16,344 nucleotides of DNA from an uncultured Pseudomonadota bacterium. GTDB lineage: Bacteria; Myxococcota_A; Polyangia; HGW-17. Within the stretch, counting starts at the first letter, position 1; each line of letters opens with the position of its first letter. Shown piece by piece: positions 5,749-13,705 of the stretch. Under the pieces are notes generated by a model, which worked only from the letters and a program-made list of their open reading frames with translations, was not told the DNA's origin and ran no database searches. The stretch spans positions 1 to 16,344 of the forward strand of contig CALKWH010000008.1 of NCBI GenBank assembly GCA_938004375.1. The letters run 5' to 3'. The translations under genes and the position numbers were made by a program.

Positions 5749-7068
5749 ATGAGCACGCCCCGGTACAAGATTCTCAAGAAACTGGACGCGGGCGGCATGG
5801 CCGAAGTCTTCAAGGCCGAGGTCGAGACCCTGCAGGGGTTCAAGAAGATCGTTGCCATCAAACGCATACGGCCCCATCTGATCAAGGATGACAAATTCGT
5901 CCGCATGTTCATGGACGAGGCCCGCCTGAGCCTCTACCTGCAGCATGCCAGCATCGCCAGCGTGTTCGACGTCGGCAAGACCGAGGACCACTTCTTCATC
6001 GTGATGGAGTTCGTCGAGGGGCAGAACCTGCGCGTCATCCTCGAGATGGCCGAGGGGCACCGCCTCCCGATTCCCCACGCGGTCCACATCCTCAAGGACG
6101 TCTGCGAGGCCCTCGACTACGCCCACAACCTGCGCCACCCCGAGAGCGGCAAGCCCCTGGGGATCGTCCACCGCGACATCAGTCCGCCGAACATCCTGCT
6201 GTCCCGCCAGGGCGAGGTCAAGCTGGTGGACTTCGGTCTGGCCAAGGCCGCGGACAACGAGAAGTCCGAGCCCGGCGTGGTGAAGGGCAAGTTCAGTTAC
6301 CTGTCCCCCGAGGCCACCGTGGGCGCCACCGTCGACCACCGCGCCGACATCTTCGCGGTCGGGATCATGCTTTACGAAATGATCACCGGCGAGCGTCTGT
6401 TCCTGGGCGAGACCGACTTCGACACCGTCCAGAAGGTGCGCGAGGCGCGGATCCCGCCCATCTCGTCGCGCTGGCTCAAGGTCCCGGAGGCCCTCGAGGC
6501 CATCATGCTTCGGGCGCTCGAGCGCGACCCCGAGAAGCGCTACCCGACCGCGGCGGACCTCGCGGCGGACCTCACCAATTTCCTGTACAGCCAGGGGGTG
6601 GCCGTCGCCCGCCGGGACATCGCCAACCTGGTGCTCTCCACCGAGAGCCGCATCGTGGCCCCCGTGTCCACCCTGGGCACGCGCTCGGAGAGCTTCCTGC
6701 GGCAGCTCATCGAGGAGGAGATGAACCAGCTCGTCTCCTTCGGCGAGGCGCAGAACCCCTTCGAGGAGACCGGCGCTGCGCCCATTGACCTGGGCTTTGC
6801 CACCGCGCCCACCCAATTGAGCGACGCCGTGCTCCCCGACATGGACGATCCGCTCCTGTCCATCCCCGTGCCAACCCAGCAGGTGGAGGACTCGGGACCG
6901 CAGCGCTCGGGGACCGGTGTGCAGCGTGCGGTGGGCGGCGCCGAGCCCATCTCGTTCATGAGGAAGCGCGAGAAGCGGGGCGCAGGCCTCGGCGTCGTGC
7001 TGGGCCTGCTGCTCCTCGTGGCCCTCGGATCGGCCGGGTTCATTTATTGGTGGACCCAGTTACGCTGA
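5749..7068 (+). CDS. Hanks-type serine/threonine protein kinase with C-terminal membrane anchor
   Basis: A 439-residue protein with a kinase domain at ~6-280. It has glycine loop DAGGMAEV (13-20), VAIK lysine K38, helix-C E57, catalytic loop HRDISPPN (141-148, D143 and N148), DFG (161-163) and SYLSPE (183-188) as the APE equivalent. Ser146 replaces the usual catalytic-loop lysine (HRDxKxxN); the HRDxSPxN form is common in myxobacterial kinases, so activity is not ruled out. A low-complexity linker (~300-408) follows, then a basic patch (RKREKR) and one hydrophobic helix (~413-433), so the kinase domain should be cytoplasmic and tail-anchored. The ATG at 5749 sits right before MSTPRYKILKKL, the usual kinase start; no strong Shine-Dalgarno is visible. 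It is the first gene of the co-directional kinase block; the next start is 51 nt downstream. Confidence 0.95.
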   Translation: MSTPRYKILKKLDAGGMAEVFKAEVETLQGFKKIVAIKRIRPHLIKDDKFVRMFMDEARLSLYLQHASIASVFDVGKTEDHFFIVMEFVEGQNLRVILEMAEGHRLPIPHAVHILKDVCEALDYAHNLRHPESGKPLGIVHRDISPPNILLSRQGEVKLVDFGLAKAADNEKSEPGVVKGKFSYLSPEATVGATVDHRADIFAVGIMLYEMITGERLFLGETDFDTVQKVREARIPPISSRWLKVPEALEAIMLRALERDPEKRYPTAADLAADLTNFLYSQGVAVARRDIANLVLSTESRIVAPVSTLGTRSESFLRQLIEEEMNQLVSFGEAQNPFEETGAAPIDLGFATAPTQLSDAVLPDMDDPLLSIPVPTQQVEDSGPQRSGTGVQRAVGGAEPISFMRKREKRGAGLGVVLGLLLLVALGSAGFIYWWTQLR

Positions 7069-7087
7069 ACCCACCCAATATATATTC

Positions 7088-7116
7088 TTGATTATTCTCC
7101 GCCAGCGGGCTATCCT
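7088..7116 (+). promoter_or_regulatory. Candidate internal promoter ahead of the second kinase gene
   Basis: TTGATT (7088-7093), 17 nt, then TATCCT (7111-7116), in a short A+T-rich gap that also contains the palindrome AATATATATT (7077-7086). If real, transcription would begin near 7123, just past the ATG at 7120, and translation of that transcript would have to start at the ATG at 7183. The block could thus be transcribed both from upstream of the first kinase and from here. Confidence 0.4.
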
Positions 7117-7119
7117 GTC

Positions 7120-8886
7120 ATGTCGATTCGGTCCGTCGGGCGCGTCAATCGCCCGAGCCCGGCGCCGGTCGAATGGTGCGAGATGTCCCGACAGGAAATG
7201 AACGACGCCCTCGTGGGCACCACCATCGGCAATTACAAGGTCCAGCGCAAGCTCGGATCCGGCGCCATGGGGATGGTCTACCTGGGCGAGCACCCCGAGA
7301 TCGGCAAACGGGTGGCGATCAAGATCCTGGCGGCCCACCTCACCGAGGACCGCGGCATGGTCGACCGTTTCCAGACCGAGGCCCGCGCCATCGGCCTGCT
7401 CGAGCACCCGGGCATCATCGAGATGTTCGACTTCGGCGTGCTCCCCGACGGTCGCAGTTACTACACCATGGAGTACCTGCAGGGGGAGACCCTCTCCCAT
7501 CGCATGAAGCGCGGCTCGTTCACCCTGCGAGAGTTGTACGCCGTCGTGGAGCAGGTCTGCGACGCCCTCTACATCGTCCATGAGAAGGGCATCATTCATC
7601 GCGACATGAAGCCCTCCAACGTGTTCCTGGCGAAGAAAGGCATGCGCACGGTGGTGAAGATCCTCGACTTCGGCATCGCCAAGATCCAGGACTCCATGCG
7701 CCGCGACGGCGAGCAGCTCACCTCCACCGGGGCAGTGCTGGGCACGCCGGTGTTCATGAGCCCGGAGCAGGCGCTGGGCCAGAACGACCGCATCACGTAC
7801 CTCTCGGACATCTACTCTTTCGGCGTCATCCTGTACAAGATCCTGACCGACCGCTTCCCCATCGACGGCGTCAGCATCCCCGAGGTTGTGACCTGGCACG
7901 TGCTCAACGAGGCGATCCCCCTGCGCTCGGTCAATCCCCAGATCCCCGAACCGCTGGCCCAGGTGGTGATGAACTGCCTGCACCGGGAGCCGACCACGCG
8001 GTACCAGTCCACCGCCCACCTGTGGGAGGCGTTCTGCGCCGCCTGCGCCGGTCTCGACATGGACTGGGTCATCCCCACGAACCTCGGGCGCGCCGGCACC
8101 ATGGCCGCGCCCATCCCCGCGGCGCTCTCGGCCTCGGGGCAGCACCCGAGCCTGGGCGACGGGACGGGGGCCAACAGCGGGTCGGCCTCGTTCTATCCGC
8201 CGCCGCCGCCGCCGGCCAATCTCGGGCCGGTGCAGTACCCCACCTATCCGGGGCTGCCGGTCGATCCCGGGAGCGCGAGCGTGGTGGGCGGCGGCAGTTT
8301 CGTCGGGGAGCGCAAGGCCGGTCCGGGCCGCGCGCTCGCCCTGGGTGGTCTCGTGGCACTGATCCTGGTCGGCGGCGTCGCCGCCTGGTGGTTCACCCGC
8401 GACCCCGGGAGCCCGGAGTCCCCGACCACGCCCGCGAAGGCGGTGAAGACCGACGAACCCAAACCCGAGCCCCGTCCCGTGGTCACGGCCATGGCGCCTG
8501 AAGAGACCGGGAAGATCCGGGTTCGGATCGAGGCCACGCCCGCCCAGGCGGTGATCCAGGTGAAGGTCGCCGGTCAGGAGCCGGTCGAGGCCGCGGGGAC
8601 AAAGGAGCTGGAGTTCGCGCCGGGCACCCGGGCCCAGGTGAAGGTGTCGGCGAAGGGGTTCGTCTCGAAGGAGCAGGAGTTCACGGTCGACGCGAAGTCC
8701 GGCGAGACGCCGGTGGTCATCGCCCTGGAGCCCGAAGCCGCGCCCGAGCCGGCGATGACCGATCCGCCACCGCCCATGCCGGCCCCCATGCAGCCGGCGA
8801 CCGTGACGACTCCGGTCATGCGGCCGGCCACCGGGCCGGCCATGAAAGGACCCACCAATGAAAAGATCGGGAACGACCTGTTGTAG
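7120..8886 (+). CDS. Hanks-type serine/threonine protein kinase with transmembrane helix and PEGA domain
   Basis: A protein of up to 588 residues. The kinase domain (~39-310) has GSGAMGMVYLG (46-56), VAIK K68, helix-C E87, HRDMKPSN (160-167, canonical lysine present), ILDFG (181-185), a Thr/Ser activation loop (T201-T203) and GTPVFMSPE (208-216). A Pro-rich linker with a run of six prolines (360-365) leads to one membrane helix (~405-425). Outside it, a Thr/Pro stretch and a PEGA-like beta domain (~465-537) precede a Pro/Met-rich tail. Kinase inside and PEGA outside is a known myxobacterial receptor-kinase layout. The start is uncertain: ATG 7120 is the longest, but ATG 7183 (MSRQEMNDALVG) is equally plausible and fits the promoter candidate at 7088-7116. 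The end overlaps the TPR gene by 29 nt in another frame, implying translational coupling. The ligand is unknown. Confidence 0.95.
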   Translation: MSIRSVGRVNRPSPAPVEWCEMSRQEMNDALVGTTIGNYKVQRKLGSGAMGMVYLGEHPEIGKRVAIKILAAHLTEDRGMVDRFQTEARAIGLLEHPGIIEMFDFGVLPDGRSYYTMEYLQGETLSHRMKRGSFTLRELYAVVEQVCDALYIVHEKGIIHRDMKPSNVFLAKKGMRTVVKILDFGIAKIQDSMRRDGEQLTSTGAVLGTPVFMSPEQALGQNDRITYLSDIYSFGVILYKILTDRFPIDGVSIPEVVTWHVLNEAIPLRSVNPQIPEPLAQVVMNCLHREPTTRYQSTAHLWEAFCAACAGLDMDWVIPTNLGRAGTMAAPIPAALSASGQHPSLGDGTGANSGSASFYPPPPPPANLGPVQYPTYPGLPVDPGSASVVGGGSFVGERKAGPGRALALGGLVALILVGGVAAWWFTRDPGSPESPTTPAKAVKTDEPKPEPRPVVTAMAPEETGKIRVRIEATPAQAVIQVKVAGQEPVEAAGTKELEFAPGTRAQVKVSAKGFVSKEQEFTVDAKSGETPVVIALEPEAAPEPAMTDPPPPMPAPMQPATVTTPVMRPATGPAMKGPTNEKIGNDLL

Positions 8887-9757
8887 GTTCTGGGCGCTCG
8901 CGGGGTTCGCCGTGCTGCTGGCGGCGGCGCCCGTCCCCGACCGGTTCGATGGCTCCCGGGCCGCGGCCCAGGGCACCTCGAAGGTCCAGAACCAGAAGGT
9001 CTTCGACGCCTTCATGAACGCGGCGCGGGTGCTGTACGGCGAGCAGAAGTACGAGGACGCCATCATCCAGTTCGAGAAAGCGTTCCAGACCATCCCGGAC
9101 CCCAAGATCTGGTTCAACTTGGGCCAGTGTCACCGGCTGCTCGAGCACGTTGAGCAGGCGCTGCTCTACTATCGCAAGTTCCTCGACGCCCTGCCGACGA
9201 TCAAGGATCTCCCCGCGGCCAAGAAGGCCGCCGTCGAGAAGGAGGTCCGCCAGTGGGTGGACGAGCTCGAGAAGAAGAAGGCCGCCGAGGACGAGCGCCT
9301 CCGCCTGGAAGAGGCCGAGAAGGCCGAGCGCGAACGCCTCGCGCGCGAGAAGGCCGGTCAGGACGGCAAGACGCCCGGCGCGGACCCCGTGACCGGGCCG
9401 GCGGCGCCGGGCACCGGTGGCTCCCTGACCTCGAAGTGGTGGTTCTGGACCGGGGTGGGCGCCACGGTCGCGCTCACCGCCGTGACCGTGTGGGCGGGCA
9501 CCCAGGCGCTCTCGTACAACGACGCCTGGAAGAAGGATTGGGATCCCGCCGATCGAGACAACGCCGAAAAGTACATGAACATCACGGATCTGTCGCTGGC
9601 CGGTGCCGTGATCGCCGGCGTCGCCGTCTCGGTCGCCACCATCTTGCACCTGAAGGCCGATCGGCCCGCCGAGGTGCGGTCCACGACCGCCCCGGTGTCA
9701 CTGCTGCCGTCCTGCGACGGCAGCGGCTGTTCCCTGTCCCTCACGTTGAAGTTCTAG
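8858..9757 (+). CDS. Exported TPR/coiled-coil membrane protein, coupled to the kinase
   Basis: A 299-residue protein. A basic N-terminus and hydrophobic stretch (~11-25) followed by AAAQ (36-39) look like a cleavable signal peptide. Residues ~45-118 form about two TPR units (NAARVLYGEQKYEDAIIQFEKAF; WFNLGQCHRLLEHVEQALLYYRKFL). Residues ~119-168 are a charged Glu/Lys/Arg helix, probably a coiled coil. Hydrophobic helices lie at ~194-215 and ~245-265. The start ATG lies inside the kinase gene and has AAAGGA 7 nt upstream. Only 9 nt separate its stop from the RCC1 gene. TPR proteins act as docking platforms, and this one is placed to bind the PEGA domain or linker of the kinase in the periplasm. 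That partnership is inferred from the overlap, not shown. No specific family name is recognised. Confidence 0.9.
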   Translation: MKRSGTTCCRFWALAGFAVLLAAAPVPDRFDGSRAAAQGTSKVQNQKVFDAFMNAARVLYGEQKYEDAIIQFEKAFQTIPDPKIWFNLGQCHRLLEHVEQALLYYRKFLDALPTIKDLPAAKKAAVEKEVRQWVDELEKKKAAEDERLRLEEAEKAERERLAREKAGQDGKTPGADPVTGPAAPGTGGSLTSKWWFWTGVGATVALTAVTVWAGTQALSYNDAWKKDWDPADRDNAEKYMNITDLSLAGAVIAGVAVSVATILHLKADRPAEVRSTTAPVSLLPSCDGSGCSLSLTLKF

Positions 9758-9766
9758 GGGGTCGCC

Positions 9767-11659
9767 ATGCGTCTTGGTCATCGCGTCGCGTTCCTGGTGG
9801 CCCTCTGGGGCTTCGGGCAGGCCGGGTGCCGGCTTGTGATGGACATACCCGACGGGCCGCCGACCCCTGCCGAGTGCGGGGACGGCGTCCGGGCGGGGTA
9901 CGAGGCGTGCGACGGCCAGGATCTGGACGGCCAGGACTGCACCGACCACGGTTTTCTCACAGGTCAGCTCGCCTGCACCGCCGGGTGCACCTTCGACACC
10001 GCGGAATGTTCCGGGGGCCAAGGGTGCGGGGATGGCGTGGCGCAGGGGGACGAGGCGTGCGACGGTGCTGACCTGGACCAGGAGACCTGCGAGTCCCTGG
10101 GCTACGCCGGCGGGACGCTCGCGTGCGCTGCCGGGTGCGAGTTCGACACCACCGGCTGCCTCCAGTTTTCCTGCGGCAACGGGGCCATCGAAGCCCAGAC
10201 CGAGGACTGCGACGGCTCGGCGCTGGGCGGCGCCACCTGCGAGACCCAGGGGTACCTCGGCGGCGGCACGCTCACCTGCTCCGAATCGTGCAGGTTCGAC
10301 ACGGTCGGCTGCCTGACCGACTGCGGCAACGAGGTGATCGAGCCTGGTGAGACCTGCGATCCGGGCAGCCGTCCGCATCCGGGCTGCTCGTTCGACTGCC
10401 AGGTGAACCCGGGCTGGGAGTGCACCGGCGAGCCCTCGGTGTGCACCTCGACCTGCGGCGACGGCATCATCACCGCCGTCGAAGACTGCGAGGGCGCCGA
10501 TCTCAACGGCCAGAACTGCACCACCTTCCAGATGGGCTACGGGCCGCTCTCCTGCGGCGACGACTGCCTCTTCGACACGTCCGCCTGCCACCAGGTCGAG
10601 AGCGTTTCGGCCGGCGATCGGCACACCTGCGCGGTCATGGTCGGCGGCGCGGCCTACTGCTGGGGCGACGGGGACAACGGCCAACTGGGGCAGGGCAACC
10701 ACGCCGAGTCCAACGTCCCCCTGCGAATCAGCCTCCCGGATCAGGTCCGGCGCATCACGGCGGCCGGCTCCCACACCTGCTCGGTCACCATCGACTCCGG
10801 CTTCACCCAGCACCTGTATTGCTGGGGGGACAACACCAGCGGCCAGCTCGGCATCGGTTCGAACCTCGAAAGCACCTCGCCCGTCCAGGTCTTCGACCCA
10901 TCCTCCTCCACCGAGGACATGCTCGTGAACGCCCACGGCGCCTACTCTTGCTGGGCCGTGGTCAACGGCAACGCCTTCTGCTGGGGGGCGAACTTCGACG
11001 GCCAGTTGGGCACGGGGAACTACACCTCCTACCAGACTCCGCGGCAAGTGCAGGATCTGGGCAACGTGACCGCCATCGCCGCCGGCCTCAACCACACCTG
11101 CGCCATCAGCGGCCCAAGCCTGTACTGCTGGGGCGGCAACGGCGAAGGCCAGTTGGGGATCGGAACCACCGGCTCTCCGCGCAACCGCCCCGAGTTCGTC
11201 AGCGTCACCAACGGCGCCCAGAAGATCACCGCCGGCAACTACTTCACGTGCGCGGTCAGTTTCAGCGGACATCCCCATTGCTGGGGCCAGAACACCTACG
11301 GCCAACTGGGCACCGGTGACACGGTCCGGCAGACCTCGCCGACGCAGGTCTCCGGGCTCGCCGGCGTTGCCGACATCGCGGCCGGCAGCAACCACGCCTG
11401 CGCCCTGATGCTCGACGGCACGGTCCGCTGCTGGGGCAGCAACCTCCTCGGCCAGCTGGGCAACGGCATGACCAACGACTCGCCCTTGCCGGTCACGGTG
11501 TCGGGCATCACCAGCGCCGTCGCGATCTCCGTCGGGGCCGGCCACACCTGCGCGATGCTCTCCGACGGCACGCTCGTGTGCTGGGGTTTCAACTTCTCCG
11601 GCCAACTGGGCACCGGAACCAATGACAGCAGTTTCATCCCTGTGACGGTTCAGTTCTGA
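9767..11659 (+). CDS. Cysteine-rich repeat plus seven-bladed RCC1 propeller, probable lipoprotein
   Basis: A 630-residue exported protein. The N-terminus has a hydrophobic signal ending GQAGC21; a lipobox is likely but Q at -3 is unusual, so signal peptidase I cleavage remains possible. Residues ~37-275 hold five disulfide-rich repeats. Four share the plan CGDG...E.CDG..L....C...GY..G.L.C...C.FDT..C (37-81, 87-131, 136-182, 230-274); the one at ~186-226 is the Myxococcus cysteine-rich form (CGNEVIEPGETCDPG...). Residues ~278-630 contain seven RCC1 repeats with cores such as YCWGDGDNGQLG and CWGFNFSGQLG, enough for one closed seven-bladed propeller. The domain order suggests a stalk carrying a propeller at the cell surface. 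AGGGGG (9756-9761) is the ribosome-binding site, and the 9-nt gap makes it an operon partner of the TPR gene. The binding target is unknown; RCC1 folds usually bind proteins. Confidence 0.95.
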   Translation: MRLGHRVAFLVALWGFGQAGCRLVMDIPDGPPTPAECGDGVRAGYEACDGQDLDGQDCTDHGFLTGQLACTAGCTFDTAECSGGQGCGDGVAQGDEACDGADLDQETCESLGYAGGTLACAAGCEFDTTGCLQFSCGNGAIEAQTEDCDGSALGGATCETQGYLGGGTLTCSESCRFDTVGCLTDCGNEVIEPGETCDPGSRPHPGCSFDCQVNPGWECTGEPSVCTSTCGDGIITAVEDCEGADLNGQNCTTFQMGYGPLSCGDDCLFDTSACHQVESVSAGDRHTCAVMVGGAAYCWGDGDNGQLGQGNHAESNVPLRISLPDQVRRITAAGSHTCSVTIDSGFTQHLYCWGDNTSGQLGIGSNLESTSPVQVFDPSSSTEDMLVNAHGAYSCWAVVNGNAFCWGANFDGQLGTGNYTSYQTPRQVQDLGNVTAIAAGLNHTCAISGPSLYCWGGNGEGQLGIGTTGSPRNRPEFVSVTNGAQKITAGNYFTCAVSFSGHPHCWGQNTYGQLGTGDTVRQTSPTQVSGLAGVADIAAGSNHACALMLDGTVRCWGSNLLGQLGNGMTNDSPLPVTVSGITSAVAISVGAGHTCAMLSDGTLVCWGFNFSGQLGTGTNDSSFIPVTVQF

Positions 11660-11690
11660 CGCCGCTTTTTCCCGGACTCCCGAACCAGCC

Positions 11691-12476
11691 ATGAGCCTCT
11701 CCCGCAACACCCTGCTCGCCGCCATCGGCCCGGCCCGCGTCATCGAGCTGCTTTCACCCTTCGTTGCGGACGACCGGGTCGGTCGTTTTTCCCGCGCCGT
11801 CGACGCCCGCCTGGCCAACGTGTGGCTCGTGATCGAGAACCTCTACGATCCCCACAACGGCGCCGCGCTGGTGCGCACGGCCGAAGCCTTCGGGCTCCTC
11901 AACGTGGTGTTCATCCAGACCGAGGCGGTGAAGGACATGAGCGACGGCCGGGGCGGGGGCCGGGGCGGCCGCCACCTCTCGCACAAGATCACCATCGGGG
12001 CCGAGCGCTGGCTGCGGGTGCGCGAGTTTGACTCCTTCGAGGCCGCCCGAGGGCACTTCGCCGGGCAGGGGCTCGTCCACCTGGCGGCCGTGGCTCCGCC
12101 CTCGGAGATCGGCAACGACCACGTCGCCCTGCCAACCCCGCCCGTGCCGCTCGTCGAGCTCGAGCCGCCTCCCGCCTGCGCCCTGTGGTTCGGCAACGAG
12201 CGCCTGGGGCTCTCCCAGCAGGCCGTGGATTTCGCCGATGGACACTTCACCATCCCCATGTTCGGGCTCACCCAGAGCCTGAACCTGTCGGTCTCGGCCG
12301 GCATCACGCTCTCCCACGTCTGCGCCCGGGTCCGGGGCCGCCTGGGGCACGAGGGCGATCTGCCTCCCGACGAACGGGAGCGGCTCCTGGCCCGCTACCT
12401 GCTCGAGTCCGTGGACCGCCCCGAGTCGCTGTTGCGAGAGACCATGGCCCGTCGCGGCCTGACCTGGCCCATTTGA
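11691..12476 (+). CDS. trmH: SpoU/TrmH-family RNA 2'-O-methyltransferase (probably tRNA Gm18)
   Basis: A 261-residue SPOUT methyltransferase. All three SpoU motifs are present: motif 1 ENLYDPHNGAALVRTAEAFG (49-68; N56 and catalytic R62), motif 2 LWFGNERLGLS (165-175) and motif 3 IPMFGLTQSLNLSVSAGITL (188-207), which form the trefoil-knot SAM site. The flanking N- and C-terminal helical extensions and the motif spellings fit TrmH, which methylates the ribose of G18 in tRNA, better than the rRNA enzyme RlmB. The exact target remains an inference. An insert rich in Gly and Arg (GRGGGRGGR, 86-94) between motifs 1 and 2 is odd and could aid RNA binding. The gene follows the RCC1 gene by 31 nt without a terminator, so it may be co-transcribed with the kinase block, although its function is housekeeping. 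No good Shine-Dalgarno is visible. Confidence 0.92.
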   Translation: MSLSRNTLLAAIGPARVIELLSPFVADDRVGRFSRAVDARLANVWLVIENLYDPHNGAALVRTAEAFGLLNVVFIQTEAVKDMSDGRGGGRGGRHLSHKITIGAERWLRVREFDSFEAARGHFAGQGLVHLAAVAPPSEIGNDHVALPTPPVPLVELEPPPACALWFGNERLGLSQQAVDFADGHFTIPMFGLTQSLNLSVSAGITLSHVCARVRGRLGHEGDLPPDERERLLARYLLESVDRPESLLRETMARRGLTWPI

Positions 12477-12517
12477 TCCCGAGTTGTCGGCGGGCCTGCT
12501 GGTATCGGATCGTCGGC

Positions 12518-13630
12518 TCACCCCGAGAGGGCGTGCTCCAGGCGGGCCAGCGCGTCGGGCAGGTTCCGTCGGCCGAAGCCGATGCGGAAGCGGTCGGCCC
12601 AGGCGGCGCCGTAGAGGGAGCCGGGCAGGAGCATGACGCCGGCCTTTTGCACCAGGTCATCGCAGAACCGGTCGGCGTCGAGCCCGCCACGAAGGCCGGG
12701 GAAGGCGATGGGGCCGGCCGTGGGGCGGGACCAGTCGAACAGATCCGCGTGGCGCTCGAAGAAGGCGTCCAGCAGCGTCAGGTTGTCCCGCACGATGCCC
12801 AGGTTGCGCGCCACGAGCACGTCGGCGTGCCGCAGGGCGAGCTCCGCGAGGAGCTCGCTGGGGCCGGCGCTGCAGATGGTGGTGTAGTCCTTGAGGCGGG
12901 CCAGCTCCTGCAGGAGCGCGCGGTCCCGGGTGGCCACCCAGCCGATGCGCAGGCCGGCGAGCCCGTAGGTCTTGGACATCACCCCCAGGGACACCGCGCG
13001 GTCGTCCAGGTCGGCGGCGGCCGGCAGGCGGTCGGCGGGATCCTGCTCGAGCCCCCGGTACACCTCGTCGCAGAACAGGCGGAAGCCGTGGCGCCGGGAC
13101 AGCCGGACGAGCTCCTCGAAAAAGGCGCGCCCCGGAAGAAAGCCGGTGGGGTTGTGGGGAAAGTTCACCACGACGGCGCGGGTGTCCGGGCGCAGCGCGC
13201 GGACCAGATCCTCGAGCTCGAGCGCCCAGCCCCGCGCGGCGTCGGCCTGCCAGGGTGTGACCTCGGCGCCGAGCCCGCGGGCGACCTCGGCGAGGGACTG
13301 GTAGCAGGGCTCGTGGACGATGACGTGGTCTCCCGGCGAGAGCGCGGCGTGCATGAAGAGGAAGATGGCCTCGCCGGCCCCCGCGTGGACCAGCACGTCG
13401 TCGGCGTGGAGGTGCTCGTACAGTCCGGCGATGGCCGCCCGCAGCCCGGGCGCGCCCGTGGACTCGGTGTAGCCGAGCCCCTGCGCCAGGAGCCGCTCCC
13501 GGGCGCCGTCCTCGAGGGAGAGGAGCTCGTCGACGGTCCAGGACTCGCAGTCCGACGAGCCCAGCAGCCACGGCGCCGAGAACTCGTGCCGGGCGAAGTA
13601 GCGTTCCAGGTGGAAGGGGGGGAGTCTCAT
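12518..13630 (-). CDS. Class I/II PLP-dependent aminotransferase
   Basis: A 370-residue fold-type I aminotransferase. Recognisable elements are GAGEAIF (84-90), Y110 for ring stacking, NFPHNPTG (156-163, N160), CDEVYRG (187-193, D188 and Y191), Schiff-base lysine K220 in SLGVMSKTYGLAGLRIGW (214-231, R228 to the phosphate) and substrate-carboxylate R349 (RFRIGFG). The N-terminal 'LPPFHLERYFARHEFSAP' and 'SSDCES' are typical of a subgroup related, as far as I recall, to capreomycidine-synthase-like enzymes, so substrate assignment from general homology would be unsafe. I chose ATG 13630; the frame stays open to 13675, but that extension is Arg/His-rich and would cover the palindrome at 13648-13662. 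The gene is convergent with trmH (41 nt) and 75 nt downstream of the CNNM gene on the same strand. Confidence 0.93.
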   Translation of the reverse strand: MRLPPFHLERYFARHEFSAPWLLGSSDCESWTVDELLSLEDGARERLLAQGLGYTESTGAPGLRAAIAGLYEHLHADDVLVHAGAGEAIFLFMHAALSPGDHVIVHEPCYQSLAEVARGLGAEVTPWQADAARGWALELEDLVRALRPDTRAVVVNFPHNPTGFLPGRAFFEELVRLSRRHGFRLFCDEVYRGLEQDPADRLPAAADLDDRAVSLGVMSKTYGLAGLRIGWVATRDRALLQELARLKDYTTICSAGPSELLAELALRHADVLVARNLGIVRDNLTLLDAFFERHADLFDWSRPTAGPIAFPGLRGGLDADRFCDDLVQKAGVMLLPGSLYGAAWADRFRIGFGRRNLPDALARLEHALSG

Positions 13631-13647
13631 GGGCGCCTGATGATTCC

Positions 13648-13662
13648 GGTCACGTCGTGACC
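13648..13662. promoter_or_regulatory. 15-bp palindrome upstream of the class I/II aminotransferase
   Basis: GGTCACGTCGTGACC has perfect 7-bp arms around one central base. It begins 18 nt upstream of the chosen ATG (13630), in the short gap after the CNNM gene. Its size and symmetry fit a dimeric regulator site. No promoter boxes are obvious beside it, and no regulator gene is near. Confidence 0.4.
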
Positions 13663-13705
13663 TCGAATGGGCCACCCTCTCGCGGGCGGGCCTTGGGCCG
13701 GGGGC

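Noticed and set aside
7060..9117. A 685-codon minus-strand frame opposite the PEGA kinase
   Set aside because: It mirrors the codon bias of a clearly recognisable kinase gene; the translated sequence is Arg/Gly/His-rich without motifs.
9698..11818. A 706-codon minus-strand frame opposite the RCC1 lipoprotein gene
   Set aside because: The apparent internal repeats are the reverse image of the RCC1 and Cys-rich repeats; the plus-strand protein has an export signal and intact repeats.
12185..13660. A 491-codon plus-strand frame over trmH and the class I/II aminotransferase
   Set aside because: It spans two conserved genes in wrong frames and has no recognisable domain.
13663..13705. G+C-rich inverted sequence (GGCC...GGCC) after the CNNM stop considered as a terminator
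   Set aside because: The stem is short and no T-run follows on the minus strand.
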